64,000 bases of DNA, from the NCBI GenBank assembly GCA_000752035.1, contig CCFE01000013.1, positions 33,253-97,252 on the forward strand. Direction: 5' to 3'. Made by a program: the position numbers and the translations under genes. The notes under the pieces were generated by a model. It was not told the origin of the DNA, did no database searches, and worked only from the letters and a program-made list of their open reading frames with translations. Positions 53,674 through 62,576 of this stretch are shown piece after piece (the stretch's first letter is position 1; each line of letters starts with the position of its first letter). This DNA comes from Bacillus rubiinfantis (GTDB lineage Bacteria; Bacillota; Bacilli; Bacillales; Cytobacillaceae).

Positions 53674-54342
53674 ATGGAGAAAGAACGTCATGTCCTTGTT
53701 GTCTTTCCACATCCTGATGATGAAGCCTTTGGCGTTTCAGGGACGATTGCAACACATATCAAAGATGGTACCCCAGTCACATACGCCTGTTTAACGTTGG
53801 GCGAGATGGGGCGAAACCTAGGGAATCCTCCATTTACCAATCGTGAGGAACTGCCGAAAATCAGGAAAAAGGAACTTACCGAATCAGCCCGTGCGTTAGG
53901 AATCGAGGATTTGCGTATGATGGGCTATCGTGACAAAACAATTGAATTTGAAGATGATGAGAAGCTGACAAACATGGTCACTTCCTTAATAGAAGAACTG
54001 AATCCATCAAAAATTATTACTTTTTATCCAGGCTATGCGGTTCATCCCGACCATAACGCCACCGGTGCGGCCGTTATTCGTGCTGTGGAAAAAATGCCGC
54101 CTGCGGCAAGGCCGGTCCTGCACTGTGTCGCTTTCTCAAATGACAGTGTAGAAAAGCTGGGAGAGGCCGATATTGTCTATGATATTTCCCCAGTCAATAA
54201 AATTAAACTTGCAGCCATTAAGGCGCACCGCTCGCAAACAGAGCAAATGTTTGCCGGCATGGAAGAAAAACTGAAAAATCAAGATCCGGAAGTCATGGCG
54301 CGGATTAATATAGAGCGCTTTTGGACGTATAAATTTGCCTAA
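53674..54342 (+). CDS. bshB2: Bacillithiol biosynthesis deacetylase BshB2
   Basis: LmbE-like zinc deacetylase, 222 residues, that removes acetyl from GlcNAc-malate in bacillithiol synthesis (and may act on bacillithiol conjugates). Zinc motif FPHPDDEAFG near residues 12-18 and the distal HPDHN provide metal ligands. ACLTLGEMGRNLGNPPFTNR is characteristic of the YojG group. AAAGGAG lies upstream of the ATG. Convergent with the Crp/Fnr gene. Confidence 0.93.
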   Translation: MEKERHVLVVFPHPDDEAFGVSGTIATHIKDGTPVTYACLTLGEMGRNLGNPPFTNREELPKIRKKELTESARALGIEDLRMMGYRDKTIEFEDDEKLTNMVTSLIEELNPSKIITFYPGYAVHPDHNATGAAVIRAVEKMPPAARPVLHCVAFSNDSVEKLGEADIVYDISPVNKIKLAAIKAHRSQTEQMFAGMEEKLKNQDPEVMARINIERFWTYKFA

Positions 54343-54347
54343 TTTTT

Positions 54348-54377
54348 AAAAAGCACGTCTTCACGGACGCGCTTTTT
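54348..54377. terminator. Bidirectional terminator between bshB2 and the Crp/Fnr gene
   Basis: AAAAAGCACGTC pairs with GACGCGCTTTTT (one G-U), 6-nt loop, A- and T-runs. Confidence 0.9.
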
Positions 54378-54385
54378 CTAGTTTC

Positions 54386-55129
54386 TTAATAATCGCGATG
54401 CATCAGCGTACAGAGCCGGCACCAGTCAAGGATGACGACTTTTCGCGATTTAATCTCAATTAAATTGTCCTTGCGCAGCTTGGAAAACACACGGCTGACG
54501 CTTTCGCGGGTGGTTCCGACAACAGTCGCAAATTCCTGAACTGTTAAGGGGATTTCAATTCCCCACCGTTTGCTTTCAGCGTTAAACTTTCTTCCCAATC
54601 GCTCCAATGTCTTAACGGTTTTGGCATACACATCGAGCAGAGCGACATCGCGGAGCTGCCCAGTCATTTCCCTCAGGGCATCGCTCATATATCGGACCAT
54701 TTGCAGTGCCAGCTCAGGATAAGCTGCCAGGTCCTGTTCAAGGTCATTTTTATCTAAAAATAGCAGCTTGCCCGCTTCTAACATCGTTGCTGTTGCCGGA
54801 TAACATTCTGTCTGATTGGTAAACAAGCAGGCCTCAGCAAAGGCATCCCCCTTTTGTTTCATACACACAATGACTTCATTTCCATTTTCATCCTGCTTCG
54901 TTAATTTAACAACCCCTGAATAAACAAAGTACACCCCTTTTGCCACTTCATCTTCGGTAATAATGACTTCTCCCTTTTTTACATCAAGGGTTTGCATCCG
55001 TTTCTCTATAAAATGAAGGGCATTTGGTGAAAGGTCTTTAAAAATAACAATTTTTCGAATCAATTCCTGTTTATCTAGCACCTGATAATTGGCAGCTGTT
55101 TCAGATAATAAACCGCTATTTCTCGCCAA
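54386..55129 (-). CDS. Crp/Fnr family transcriptional regulator (likely nos regulator)
   Basis: A 247-residue protein: an N-terminal cyclic-nucleotide-binding-like beta barrel (VKKGEVIITEDEVAKGVYFVYSGVVKL in part), a dimerisation helix, and a Crp-type HTH (LTVQEFATVVGTTRESVSRVFSKL, RKDNLIEI). The C-terminus ends DWCRLCTLMHRDY, with two Cys in a CxxC pair; Bacillus Fnr also carries a C-terminal Fe-S site, so oxygen sensing is possible, but only two Cys are here. It is divergent from nosC, and the shared 280-bp region has two TGTGA-n6-TCACA-like boxes. Start is a TTG (55129) with a weak ribosome site, so the N-terminus is uncertain. Confidence 0.85.
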   Translation of the reverse strand: MARNSGLLSETAANYQVLDKQELIRKIVIFKDLSPNALHFIEKRMQTLDVKKGEVIITEDEVAKGVYFVYSGVVKLTKQDENGNEVIVCMKQKGDAFAEACLFTNQTECYPATATMLEAGKLLFLDKNDLEQDLAAYPELALQMVRYMSDALREMTGQLRDVALLDVYAKTVKTLERLGRKFNAESKRWGIEIPLTVQEFATVVGTTRESVSRVFSKLRKDNLIEIKSRKVVILDWCRLCTLMHRDY

Positions 55130-55204
55130 ACTTCTCGACCACCTTTCCCTCTGTAAGACTTCATATCATTACGTACAAGTGTAACCTTCAATTCAGCTAC
55201 TTGT

Positions 55205-55347
55205 AGTGATATATTTCACAAATTTCTCCAATAGCTACTAATAAATTCACAAAAAGTTCATTTTTCTAAACCCGCTTTGTAACAGTTTTTTCACAGCTTG
55301 TTCACAAAATAGTCATGATTACATTGAACTTTGTGACGTACGTCATA
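55205..55347. promoter_or_regulatory. Two Crp/Fnr-type boxes upstream of nosC
   Basis: 55205-55220 reads AGTGA-TATATT-TCACA and 55332-55347 reads TGTGA-CGTACG-TCATA; each has one mismatch to TGTGA-n6-TCACA. The second is 63 bp upstream of the nosC start, with a -10-like TTATAT at 55374-55379, a spacing compatible with activation of nosC. The first is nearer the regulator gene and could serve autoregulation. Confidence 0.65.
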
Positions 55348-55409
55348 CATTTATCACTATATCGGGATTAGGATTATATCTGTTGAGAGAAATAAAGGAG
55401 GGGAAATAG

Positions 55410-55871
55410 TTGAAAAAAGCACTGATTAGCTTTGCAATTTGTGCAGTACTCGGTTTCGGATTGGGCTACCTCGTATTTGATGTCATCATGGGAAATTCAA
55501 ATAATGAGCCAAAAGTGGCACAAGCTGACAAGCAAACCAAAACCAAAACCACAACCGCAACAAAAGAAGAAAGTACTGAGACAAAACAAGCAGAACCGAC
55601 TACTGTTGCTGCTAGTGACGATAACATCCTTAATAAAAAAGGCTGCCTCCAATGTCACAGTGTCGAATCTCTTAAAATACAAGCTGGCGCTGTAGGCCCA
55701 GACCTTTCCAAAGCCTATATAAATGTCGAAGGCAAGCATGGAAAACCAATTGAAGAATTCCTAAAAAAACCAACCTCACAGGTGATGTCAGGAGTAATCG
55801 GCAAGAATCCATTAACAGATGACGAACGCAAACAAGTTCTCCAGCTGCTTAAAGAGGCATCTGAAAAATAA
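55410..55871 (+). CDS. nosC: Membrane-anchored c-type cytochrome of the nos cluster (NosC)
   Basis: A 153-residue monoheme cytochrome c. An N-terminal hydrophobic anchor (LISFAICAVLGFGLGYLVFDVI) is followed by a ~45-residue Lys/Thr/Glu/Gln-rich linker and a heme domain with CLQCH and a possible distal Met (TSQVMSGVIG). It probably passes electrons from the quinol side to NosZ on the outer face. TTG start (55410) with AAGGAGGGG upstream. First gene of the nos operon, 23 bp before nosZ. Confidence 0.87.
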   Translation: MKKALISFAICAVLGFGLGYLVFDVIMGNSNNEPKVAQADKQTKTKTTTATKEESTETKQAEPTTVAASDDNILNKKGCLQCHSVESLKIQAGAVGPDLSKAYINVEGKHGKPIEEFLKKPTSQVMSGVIGKNPLTDDERKQVLQLLKEASEK

Positions 55872-55894
55872 TAAATAAAGGCAGGTGTTCAACA

Positions 55895-57766
55895 ATGAAG
55901 AAATGGGTTCCTCTAGCATCCGGGCTGCTGGCCGGTTTCGTTGCCGCAACGATATCCTTCGCGGATTTTTCGTCACCGGCAAAAACAGATTCAGCCTCTG
56001 CCAGCAATAAAACTGATGCTGAAAAGGTTTATGTTCCATTAGGACAAAAAGATGACTATTATTTAATGTCATCTGGCGGGCACTCAGGACAGTTATTTGT
56101 TTACGGCGTACCGTCGATGCGTAAAATTAGAACAATCCCTGTATTCTCACAAGATTCTGCAACTGGATATGGCTTCGATGAGCATTCCAAGAAGCTAATG
56201 GGCGGTTATACATGGGGCGACCTGCACCATCCAGCCTTATCTGAGACAAACGGTGACTATGATGGCAAATGGTTGTTTGCCACCGATGTCGGCAACAGCC
56301 GCGCAGCCGTTGTAGATTTAAAAACTTTTACAACGAAGGACATCATCAAGGTTCCGAATACGGCAGGCCCGCACTGTGCCGCCTTCGTCACGGAAAATAC
56401 AGAGTACATGTTCCTGCCAACCCGCTTTGCAGTACCGCTTGGACAAAAGTATGAGTCGCTTGATAACTATAGCCAGAAATACCGCGGCGTGATGTCAGCC
56501 GTAACCTTTGATGAAAAGAATGTAAAATTAAACATTGCCTATCAAGTTGCACTTCCTCCTTGGTCTTATGACTTATCGGATGCCGGTAAAAAATCTTCTA
56601 AAGATTGGGCAGTCATGACGACCTATAACACTGAAGAAGCAACAACGACAATGGAAGTAAAGGCCTCACAAGCTGACCGTGACTATATTGTTCTGTTTAA
56701 CTGGAAGGAACTCGAGAAAATGGTCAAAGAGGGAAAATATGAAAATGTCGGCGGACAAAAAATGATTTTCCCAGAAAAACAAACAGGCGGCATTTACTTA
56801 GTACCTGTGGCAAAATCACCGCATGGTGTTGACGTTACCCCTGATGGCAAGTATTTCATCGCATCTGGTAAACTAGCACCGGCGATGACGGTATTCTCAT
56901 TTGAAAAAGCATTTAAAGCGATTGAAAACAAAGAATTCGCTGGCAATCGCAATGGGATTCCAGTTTTAAAATATGAATCTGTCATGGAACGTGAAGTGAA
57001 TCCTGAGAACGCGCTTGGACCGCTTCATACCCAGTTTGATGACAAGGGTATGGCCTATACAACGATGTTCATTTCATCTGAAATCGTCAAATGGGATCCA
57101 AAAACCGGTAAGACATTGGATCGGGTTCCTGTCCAATATTCACCAGGACATGCCGTTTCAGCCGAAGGTGACACAGTATCACCAGATGGAAAATGGATCA
57201 TTGCCTTAAATAAATTGGCTAAAGATACCTATCTATCCGTAGGACCGTCGCACCCAGAATCAATGCAATTAATTGACTTAAGCAGCGAGAAGATGAAGAT
57301 TGTTCAATCCGTACCGGCAGACCCAGAGCCGCATTATGCACAAATGATTAAGGCCGATAAGATTAAAGCAATCGAAGTTTATCCAAAGGATAAGAACAAC
57401 AAGGATGCCACTTACAGCCAAAATGACACAAAAATTGTACGTAAGGGCAAAGAAGTCCATGTTTATGGTATTGCGATGCGCTCAAGATTTGTCTTCGATG
57501 CGAAGTCGAAACGTCCAGACGTCATTGAGGTTAACCAAGGCGATCATGTCTTTATCCATTTAACGAATATTGACTTTGATGAAGACATCACCCATGGCTT
57601 TGCGATTAACGATTATGACTTAAACATGGAAGTACAGCCAGGTCAGACAAATACAATGGAATTTACTGCAGATAAAGCTGGAACCTTCCCGCTCTACTGT
57701 ACAAACTTCTGCTCTGCCCTGCACCAAGAAATGAACGGCTACTTCCTCGTTAAACCTAAAAAGTAA
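55895..57766 (+). CDS. nosZ: Nitrous oxide reductase NosZ (clade II, Sec-type)
   Basis: Reduces N2O to N2. The 623-residue protein has an N-terminal seven-bladed propeller carrying CuZ ligands (TWGDLHHPALSETNGDYDGK, AGPHCAAF, KSPHGVDVTPDG, LGPLHTQFD, SPGHAV, EPHYAQ) and a C-terminal cupredoxin with the CuA motif CTNFCSALHQEMNGYF. The N-terminus (MKKWVPLASGLLAGFVAATISF) has no twin arginine, so export is by Sec; this is the mark of clade II (atypical) NosZ, known in Bacillus denitrifiers. A 13-bp hairpin follows the gene. Confidence 0.96.
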   Translation: MKKWVPLASGLLAGFVAATISFADFSSPAKTDSASASNKTDAEKVYVPLGQKDDYYLMSSGGHSGQLFVYGVPSMRKIRTIPVFSQDSATGYGFDEHSKKLMGGYTWGDLHHPALSETNGDYDGKWLFATDVGNSRAAVVDLKTFTTKDIIKVPNTAGPHCAAFVTENTEYMFLPTRFAVPLGQKYESLDNYSQKYRGVMSAVTFDEKNVKLNIAYQVALPPWSYDLSDAGKKSSKDWAVMTTYNTEEATTTMEVKASQADRDYIVLFNWKELEKMVKEGKYENVGGQKMIFPEKQTGGIYLVPVAKSPHGVDVTPDGKYFIASGKLAPAMTVFSFEKAFKAIENKEFAGNRNGIPVLKYESVMEREVNPENALGPLHTQFDDKGMAYTTMFISSEIVKWDPKTGKTLDRVPVQYSPGHAVSAEGDTVSPDGKWIIALNKLAKDTYLSVGPSHPESMQLIDLSSEKMKIVQSVPADPEPHYAQMIKADKIKAIEVYPKDKNNKDATYSQNDTKIVRKGKEVHVYGIAMRSRFVFDAKSKRPDVIEVNQGDHVFIHLTNIDFDEDITHGFAINDYDLNMEVQPGQTNTMEFTADKAGTFPLYCTNFCSALHQEMNGYFLVKPKK

Positions 57767-57784
57767 AAACGTATCTTGAGTGGC

Positions 57785-57814
57785 GAGGGTATCAATTGCA
57801 TAATTGGTACCCTC
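57785..57814 (+). terminator. Hairpin after nosZ (partial terminator or mRNA stabiliser)
   Basis: Thirteen-bp stem GAGGGTATCAATT / AATTGGTACCCTC (one G-U), GCAT loop, no T-run but CCCTTATTT after it. It separates the reductase genes from the accessory genes and could set different expression levels. Confidence 0.7.
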
Positions 57815-57872
57815 CCCTTATTTAATGCTGGCGCTGGCTATCTAAGTAAACAACATAAAAGGAGTGGAAAAC

Positions 57873-58451
57873 TTGAATAATAAAGGCAACGAGTCAAAAT
57901 TATCGCTTATTTCTTCATTACTCATTGGACTATCAGCCGTGTTGATTATCATCTCCATCTTTTTTCCGTGGTGGAAAATGCTGTTCGTCGCCCCGCAATA
58001 TCCTGAGGGCCTGAACATCATCGTCTACCCGAATAAATTAACAGGGGAAATTGATATCATCAATGGACTGAACCACTACATCGGGATGTCCAATTTTAGC
58101 GCCGATAATTTTCCAGAATTAGGATATTTGATGTATCTCATTATTGGCTTAGCGGTTATAACCTTGATTACTGCCCTATTACGTAGCAAAAGAGTACTTT
58201 ATGGATTAATTGGCATTTTTGTCATTGGTGGTGTAGCTGGGGTTTTAGACCTCCATTTTGCCTTGAAAAAATACGGCACTAATCTAGACCCAAATGCACC
58301 CATCCATATGGATCCTTTCGTACCTCCGATTATCGGCGATAATACCGTGGCAAACTTTACAACTCACAGCGTATTAGGCACAGGTGTTTACTTTGTGATT
58401 GCAGCATTTATCTTATTACTAATTCCGCTATGGAAGGATCGAAAAAAATGA
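57873..58451 (+). CDS. Polytopic membrane protein of the nos cluster
   Basis: A 192-residue protein with about four transmembrane helices (LISSLLIGLSAVLIIISIFF, LGYLMYLIIGLAVITLITALL, LYGLIGIFVIGGVAGVL, GTGVYFVIAAFILLLIPLW). The external loops contain GLNHYIGMSNFSADNFPELG and His/Asp-rich DPNAPIHMDPFVPP. Clade II nos clusters often encode a small membrane protein NosB here; similarity is by position and topology only. TTG start at 57873 chosen since AAAGGAG lies 8 nt upstream (GTG at 57864 is adjacent to it). Ends in an ATGA overlap with nosD. Confidence 0.7.
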   Translation: MNNKGNESKLSLISSLLIGLSAVLIIISIFFPWWKMLFVAPQYPEGLNIIVYPNKLTGEIDIINGLNHYIGMSNFSADNFPELGYLMYLIIGLAVITLITALLRSKRVLYGLIGIFVIGGVAGVLDLHFALKKYGTNLDPNAPIHMDPFVPPIIGDNTVANFTTHSVLGTGVYFVIAAFILLLIPLWKDRKK

Positions 58452-59791
58452 AAAAATCGACGCTCCTTTTTCTAAGTTTTTCTCTGTTACTATTGATTAG
58501 GCCTGAGAAAATGATGGCAGCCGAACGTTTGCAAGCAATCATCGACTCCATGAAAGAAGGAGCGGTAGTCAAGCTTGACAACAAGACATACGAGGGAAAT
58601 ATCGTGATAAACAAACCGCTGACATTGGTTGGCGAAAAAAACACCGTGATTAAGGGCGACGGAACGGGAAATGTGATTTCCGTTAAAGCACCACATGTTA
58701 CGCTGCAAAACTTGACGGTTACTGATAGCAGTATGAACCGCAACTCGGCAGAAGAATATGCCGCCATCAAGGTTTATAGCAATTACAACACGATTGAGCA
58801 TATCACTATCCGCCGTTCCTTTCACGGGATTTACTTAAGCAACGCCGAGCATAATATGGTTCGCTATAACAACATTAAAGGCATGGGTAAGGGCGAAATT
58901 GCTGCCCAAGGGAACGGGCTTCACATCTATTATGCAGCGAATAACTTGCTGGCTCACAATACAATTGAAGGCACACGCGATGGCATGTTCTTCGATTATG
59001 CCAACAACAACAAAAGCTATGATAATCACATTTCAAACACACGATACGGACTGCATTATATGTACTCCGATAAAAACATTTTTAAACGTAACATTTTCAC
59101 GATGAATACCGGCGGCGCTGCTGTCATGAACTCCAATGGGCTAACACTTGAAGACAATCAATTTATCATTAACTATGGAAATCAATCGTTTGGCCTCCTG
59201 CTATTGCAGGCCAATGATAATCATATAGAGCGTAATACTTTTTACATGAATCAACGCGGCTTGTATATGGATCAAGCCACACGGAATGTTATTAAAGATA
59301 ATCGAATTATCCAAAATCAAATCGGCATTGAGCTTTGGTCTAGTTCCAATCAACAAACCTTTACATTAAACCATATATCCGACAATACCCTCCCAGCGGT
59401 TACCATTGGCGGCAAAGGCGAAGGGAATGTGTGGAGCTATCAAGGCCGGGGGAATGATTGGGGCAATTCGTTCCCGCTTACCGATCTAAATCAAGACAAT
59501 ATCGGTGACTTCCCGGTCACGTATTATTCCAGCCTCCAGCAATTGATGAAGGAGCAGGAACTCACTAGTTTATTTTTAAAAAGCCCTGCGATTACAGTGT
59601 ATGAAAAAATTAATGCCGCCCTCAACCTTGAAGAAATCATGTTTACAGATGCCCACCCGCTTATGCCAGCTAAAAGTACCCACTCGGCGGTTCTTTGGAT
59701 CATCATTGGACTTGCGCTTATTGTGCTAATCATTACAAAGGGGAGAAAAAGTCTATGCATTATATTTGGAAGGAATGGAAGGAGAACATAA
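58448..59791 (+). CDS. nosD: NosD, copper-site maturation protein
   Basis: A 447-residue exported protein: signal peptide (KKSTLLFLSFSLLLLIR), then a right-handed parallel beta-helix of many NosD/CASH-type coils (NTIEHITIRRSFHGIYLSNA, NLLAHNTIEGTRDGMFFDYA, NHIERNTFYMNQRGLYMDQA), and a C-terminal membrane helix (AVLWIIIGLALIVLIIT). NosD works with NosFY to assemble CuZ in NosZ, probably by sulfur delivery. ATG at 58448 with GGAAGGA upstream. Overlaps nosY by 37 nt. Confidence 0.92.
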   Translation: MKKSTLLFLSFSLLLLIRPEKMMAAERLQAIIDSMKEGAVVKLDNKTYEGNIVINKPLTLVGEKNTVIKGDGTGNVISVKAPHVTLQNLTVTDSSMNRNSAEEYAAIKVYSNYNTIEHITIRRSFHGIYLSNAEHNMVRYNNIKGMGKGEIAAQGNGLHIYYAANNLLAHNTIEGTRDGMFFDYANNNKSYDNHISNTRYGLHYMYSDKNIFKRNIFTMNTGGAAVMNSNGLTLEDNQFIINYGNQSFGLLLLQANDNHIERNTFYMNQRGLYMDQATRNVIKDNRIIQNQIGIELWSSSNQQTFTLNHISDNTLPAVTIGGKGEGNVWSYQGRGNDWGNSFPLTDLNQDNIGDFPVTYYSSLQQLMKEQELTSLFLKSPAITVYEKINAALNLEEIMFTDAHPLMPAKSTHSAVLWIIIGLALIVLIITKGRKSLCIIFGRNGRRT

Positions 59792-60552
59792 GAGGTAAAG
59801 GGCTCTGGCTCGCACTTAGCATCATTGTTCTGATTTCAATCAGCATCCTGGTTCGCTCCTCAGCTCTCAATTTTGACAAAGGCTTTTATATTTTACTGAT
59901 TAACTTGTTTGATATGTTGATTTACTTTATCCCGATTCTTTGCTTATTTATCGGCGCCTTTTCAATTTTTCAAGAGAAGGAACAAAAAACGTTAATCATG
60001 CTGCTGACGAAAAAGGAAAGCTACGCCAGCTTTTTATGGAAAAAGAGCTTAGGTCTTTATACGGTAGTGCTTCTGCCGCTAGTCGGCTGGTTTTTCTTAT
60101 ACCTATTATTTTTAAAGTTTCAGTTTCAGCTTGATATCAAAGCGTATGTGATGTTTACTTTCTCCCTTGTGATTATTTCATTAGTATTCATACAAATGGG
60201 TACTGCGATTGGCAGCTTTTCACGGTCCCGGATGCAAATTATCGGTTATACCATTTTCGTTTGGTTTTACTTCTTCTTTTTACATGATTTTATCTTGCTG
60301 TCATTTCTGCCACATATCAGCTACGACAACGTCAAACTGTTCTCGATTGGCTATTTTTTGAATCCGCTGCAGGCAGTAAGGATGTTTGTTGAAACAGGCA
60401 CAGGTGTTTACTCATTTGGCCATATGTCACGCTTGCTGTCAGCATTTATGTGGACAAAGCCTATCGTATTTTTACTAGGGAATGCCCTGATTTGGCTCGT
60501 CGCTTCCTTTGCCGCAGCGATTGGCTTCAACCGCAAGGAGGGATCTGAATGA
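59755..60552 (+). CDS. nosY: NosY, ABC transporter membrane subunit
   Basis: A 265-residue ABC-2 type permease with six hydrophobic helices (GLWLALSIIVLISISILV, IYFIPILCLFIGAFSIF, TVVLLPLVGWFFLYLLF, MFTFSLVIISLVFIQMG, IIGYTIFVWFYFFFLHD, FLLGNALIWLVASFAAAI). QEKEQKTLIMLLTKKESY is a typical cytoplasmic coupling loop. It pairs with NosF. The ATG at 59755 follows AAAGGGGAG within the end of nosD; the downstream end overlaps nosF by ATGA. Confidence 0.88.
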   Translation: MHYIWKEWKENIRGKGLWLALSIIVLISISILVRSSALNFDKGFYILLINLFDMLIYFIPILCLFIGAFSIFQEKEQKTLIMLLTKKESYASFLWKKSLGLYTVVLLPLVGWFFLYLLFLKFQFQLDIKAYVMFTFSLVIISLVFIQMGTAIGSFSRSRMQIIGYTIFVWFYFFFLHDFILLSFLPHISYDNVKLFSIGYFLNPLQAVRMFVETGTGVYSFGHMSRLLSAFMWTKPIVFLLGNALIWLVASFAAAIGFNRKEGSE

Positions 60553-61226
60553 TTAAAGTAACAGACTTACTGCAAGCTTATGGAAAAAAGATTGTCTTAG
60601 ATGCAATTTCCCTGGAAATCGGTAGGAACGAAATTTGTGCCCTCGTCGGCCGCAACGGTGCCGGGAAATCAACGTTTATTCATAGTCTATTAGGCCTCTT
60701 ACCAGTTAAACAAGGCACCATTACGATAAATGGCAGTGAAGTCACGAATAAGCAGGATGAATGGAAACGGGCAATTGCCTATCTTCCCGAAAAATTTATG
60801 CTTTATCCAAACTTAACTGGATTGGAAAATGTGAATTTTTTTGCTGAGGCAGTCTTTGGGAAGGCTGACGCTCCGCGCATGGAGGACGTACTGCGGTTAG
60901 TGCGGTTATGGGATGACCGCGATGTACAGGTCAAGAAATATTCTAAAGGGATGCTACAGCGCCTGGGATTGGCAATTACGCTTTATCAAGATGCCAGCAT
61001 TTTAATTCTTGATGAACCGACGAGCGGACTCGACCCAATTGGCCGCAAAGAAATTCTAGAGGTGTTAGCATCACTACATGATAAAACGATACTCCTTTCC
61101 TCACATCATTTAGATGAAATTAGACAGGTATGTACGCATGTGGCGTTTTTGCATGACGGGAAAATGGAGAAATATACAGTTAACGAATTTTTGGAATCAC
61201 AACAATTAGGAGGCTATACAGGATGA
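60549..61226 (+). CDS. nosF: NosF, ABC transporter ATPase
   Basis: A 225-residue ATPase with Walker A GRNGAGKST, signature YSKGMLQRLGLA, Walker B ILILDEPTSGLD and switch His in LLSSHHLDEIRQV. It drives NosY in CuZ maturation of NosZ. It is shorter than many ABC ATPases and ends LESQQLGGYTG. ATGA overlaps with both nosY and the following lipoprotein gene show tight translational coupling. Confidence 0.92.
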   Translation: MIKVTDLLQAYGKKIVLDAISLEIGRNEICALVGRNGAGKSTFIHSLLGLLPVKQGTITINGSEVTNKQDEWKRAIAYLPEKFMLYPNLTGLENVNFFAEAVFGKADAPRMEDVLRLVRLWDDRDVQVKKYSKGMLQRLGLAITLYQDASILILDEPTSGLDPIGRKEILEVLASLHDKTILLSSHHLDEIRQVCTHVAFLHDGKMEKYTVNEFLESQQLGGYTG

Positions 61227-62122
61227 AGCGGACAATCGTTGCTTGGCTGCTCATGTTTACAGTACTCGTTGGTTGCAGTGCGAAACCCGAATACAAGCTT
61301 GAGGTCACAAAAGATATTTATGTCCAACAAGATAAAGAATTACCAATCGAGGTGAAAATCACTGAAGATAACAAGCCGGCACAAGGCTTAAAGGTTTCTG
61401 CAGAGTTATCGATGGCCAATATGGACCACGGTACAACGAAGGTGAAATTTACAGAAGGGAAGAACGGCGTCTATTCTGGCAAGGCGAAACTACCGATGGG
61501 CGGGAAATACGAAGCAGCCTTTTCACTCGAAAAAGACGGGAAAACGAGTGAAAAAGTGATTGACTTGAATGTGAAAAAGGCCCAAGGTGTCGCAAAAATC
61601 AATGGCGAATGGATTACGAATGATGACGTTGCTTTTTATACATTTATTAACAAGCTGCAGCTAGCGATGAACCGCGAGGCAGCGAGGAAACAATACAGCG
61701 GCGAGCAATTGAAGGAAGAATTGGCCTACCTCGATTCGCAGGAAAAGATCGTTGCTGATCAAAATCAGCTGCTTACGCAGATTATTCGTTTGCGGTCAAT
61801 GGCGCTGCTCGCTGAAGAAAAGGGGCATAAAGCATCAGATGCCGAAGTCGAGCAAGCCGTCAAGAAAGCGCGCGCGCAATACAACCAATTCACCTCCGCC
61901 CAAACATTAATTAACGAATACGGGGCAGATAAATTTTGGAAGGCGGAAAAACGGCAATACCGGATGATCGTCCTCTCGCAAATGGTCCAAAAAGACGTGA
62001 CCGAACAAGTAAAGAAGGAAAATCCGAAGGCCGGCACGCAAGAAATCCAATACTTAGCCCAGGAAAAATACGAACAGCTATTAATCTCGCAAGTGAACTC
62101 ATTAAAGATTGAAATTATGTAG
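61223..62122 (+). CDS. Lipoprotein: FixH/YtkA-like domain fused to SurA/PrsA-like helical domain
   Basis: A 299-residue lipoprotein (lipobox LVGCSA, Cys19). Residues ~25-115 form a YtkA-like beta domain (KLEVTKDIYVQQDKELPIEV, MANMDHGTTKVKFTEGKNGV with a Met/His metal-type motif, LPMGGKYEAAFSLEKDGK). Residues ~125-290 are helical and resemble the N-terminal chaperone part of SurA/PrsA (AKINGEWITNDDVAFYTFIN, AEEKGHKASDAEVEQAVKKA). It occupies the place where nosL, a copper lipoprotein, is usually found. A copper-delivery plus folding role is inferred. Last gene of the nos operon. Confidence 0.8.
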   Translation: MKRTIVAWLLMFTVLVGCSAKPEYKLEVTKDIYVQQDKELPIEVKITEDNKPAQGLKVSAELSMANMDHGTTKVKFTEGKNGVYSGKAKLPMGGKYEAAFSLEKDGKTSEKVIDLNVKKAQGVAKINGEWITNDDVAFYTFINKLQLAMNREAARKQYSGEQLKEELAYLDSQEKIVADQNQLLTQIIRLRSMALLAEEKGHKASDAEVEQAVKKARAQYNQFTSAQTLINEYGADKFWKAEKRQYRMIVLSQMVQKDVTEQVKKENPKAGTQEIQYLAQEKYEQLLISQVNSLKIEIM

Positions 62123-62220
62123 AGTTTTTGAATCCGTTTCTTAGCTAAATTAGTGAATTAAACATGCTCCGGCGGATGGTTGTCTCAGGTCTTTTATCGA
62201 TCGGCGGCGTTTCGAAAGGA

Positions 62221-62348
62221 TATCAGCGTTTTTTTGCTTATATCAGCGAAAATCATCTTTTATCAGCAGTTTTTTGATTATATCGGCGAAAATTAATTTT
62301 TATCAGCGATTTTCCAGTTTTATCGGCGAAAATTAATACTTATCAGCG
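62221..62348. repeat. Phased short-repeat array E (core TATCAGCG, exact 20-bp spacing)
   Basis: Seven cores TATC(A/G)GC(G/A) start at 62221, 62241, 62261, 62281, 62301, 62321 and 62341, exactly 20 bp apart. Spacers alternate between AAAATTAATTTT-like and GTTTTTTTGCTTA-like sequences. The array lies in the 454-bp gap between the nos operon and the HAD gene; a terminator follows and I see nothing else in the gap. Confidence 0.92.
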
Positions 62349-62370
62349 AAAATCATTTTATCAAAAACAA

Positions 62371-62404
62371 GTCCCATAGCAGCAGTCTATGGGACATATT
62401 TTTG
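62371..62404 (+). terminator. Terminator downstream of the nos operon
   Basis: Stem GTCCCATAG against CTATGGGAC with a 6-7-nt loop, followed by ATATTTTT. Confidence 0.8.
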
Positions 62405-62576
62405 GTTATTCTTTGAAATTTCCCTTAGAGAATTCACTCGCATAAGGCCTTGGATGCCTAGAATGCTATTTGTCATCAGGATGTAAGACAGTTTTCCTAC
62501 CCATGCCGCTTTTCTGTCCTTCTTCACCTCAATGAGAAACATTTTCCGTACGCGCTATCACAATTTTGCCTTTCAG

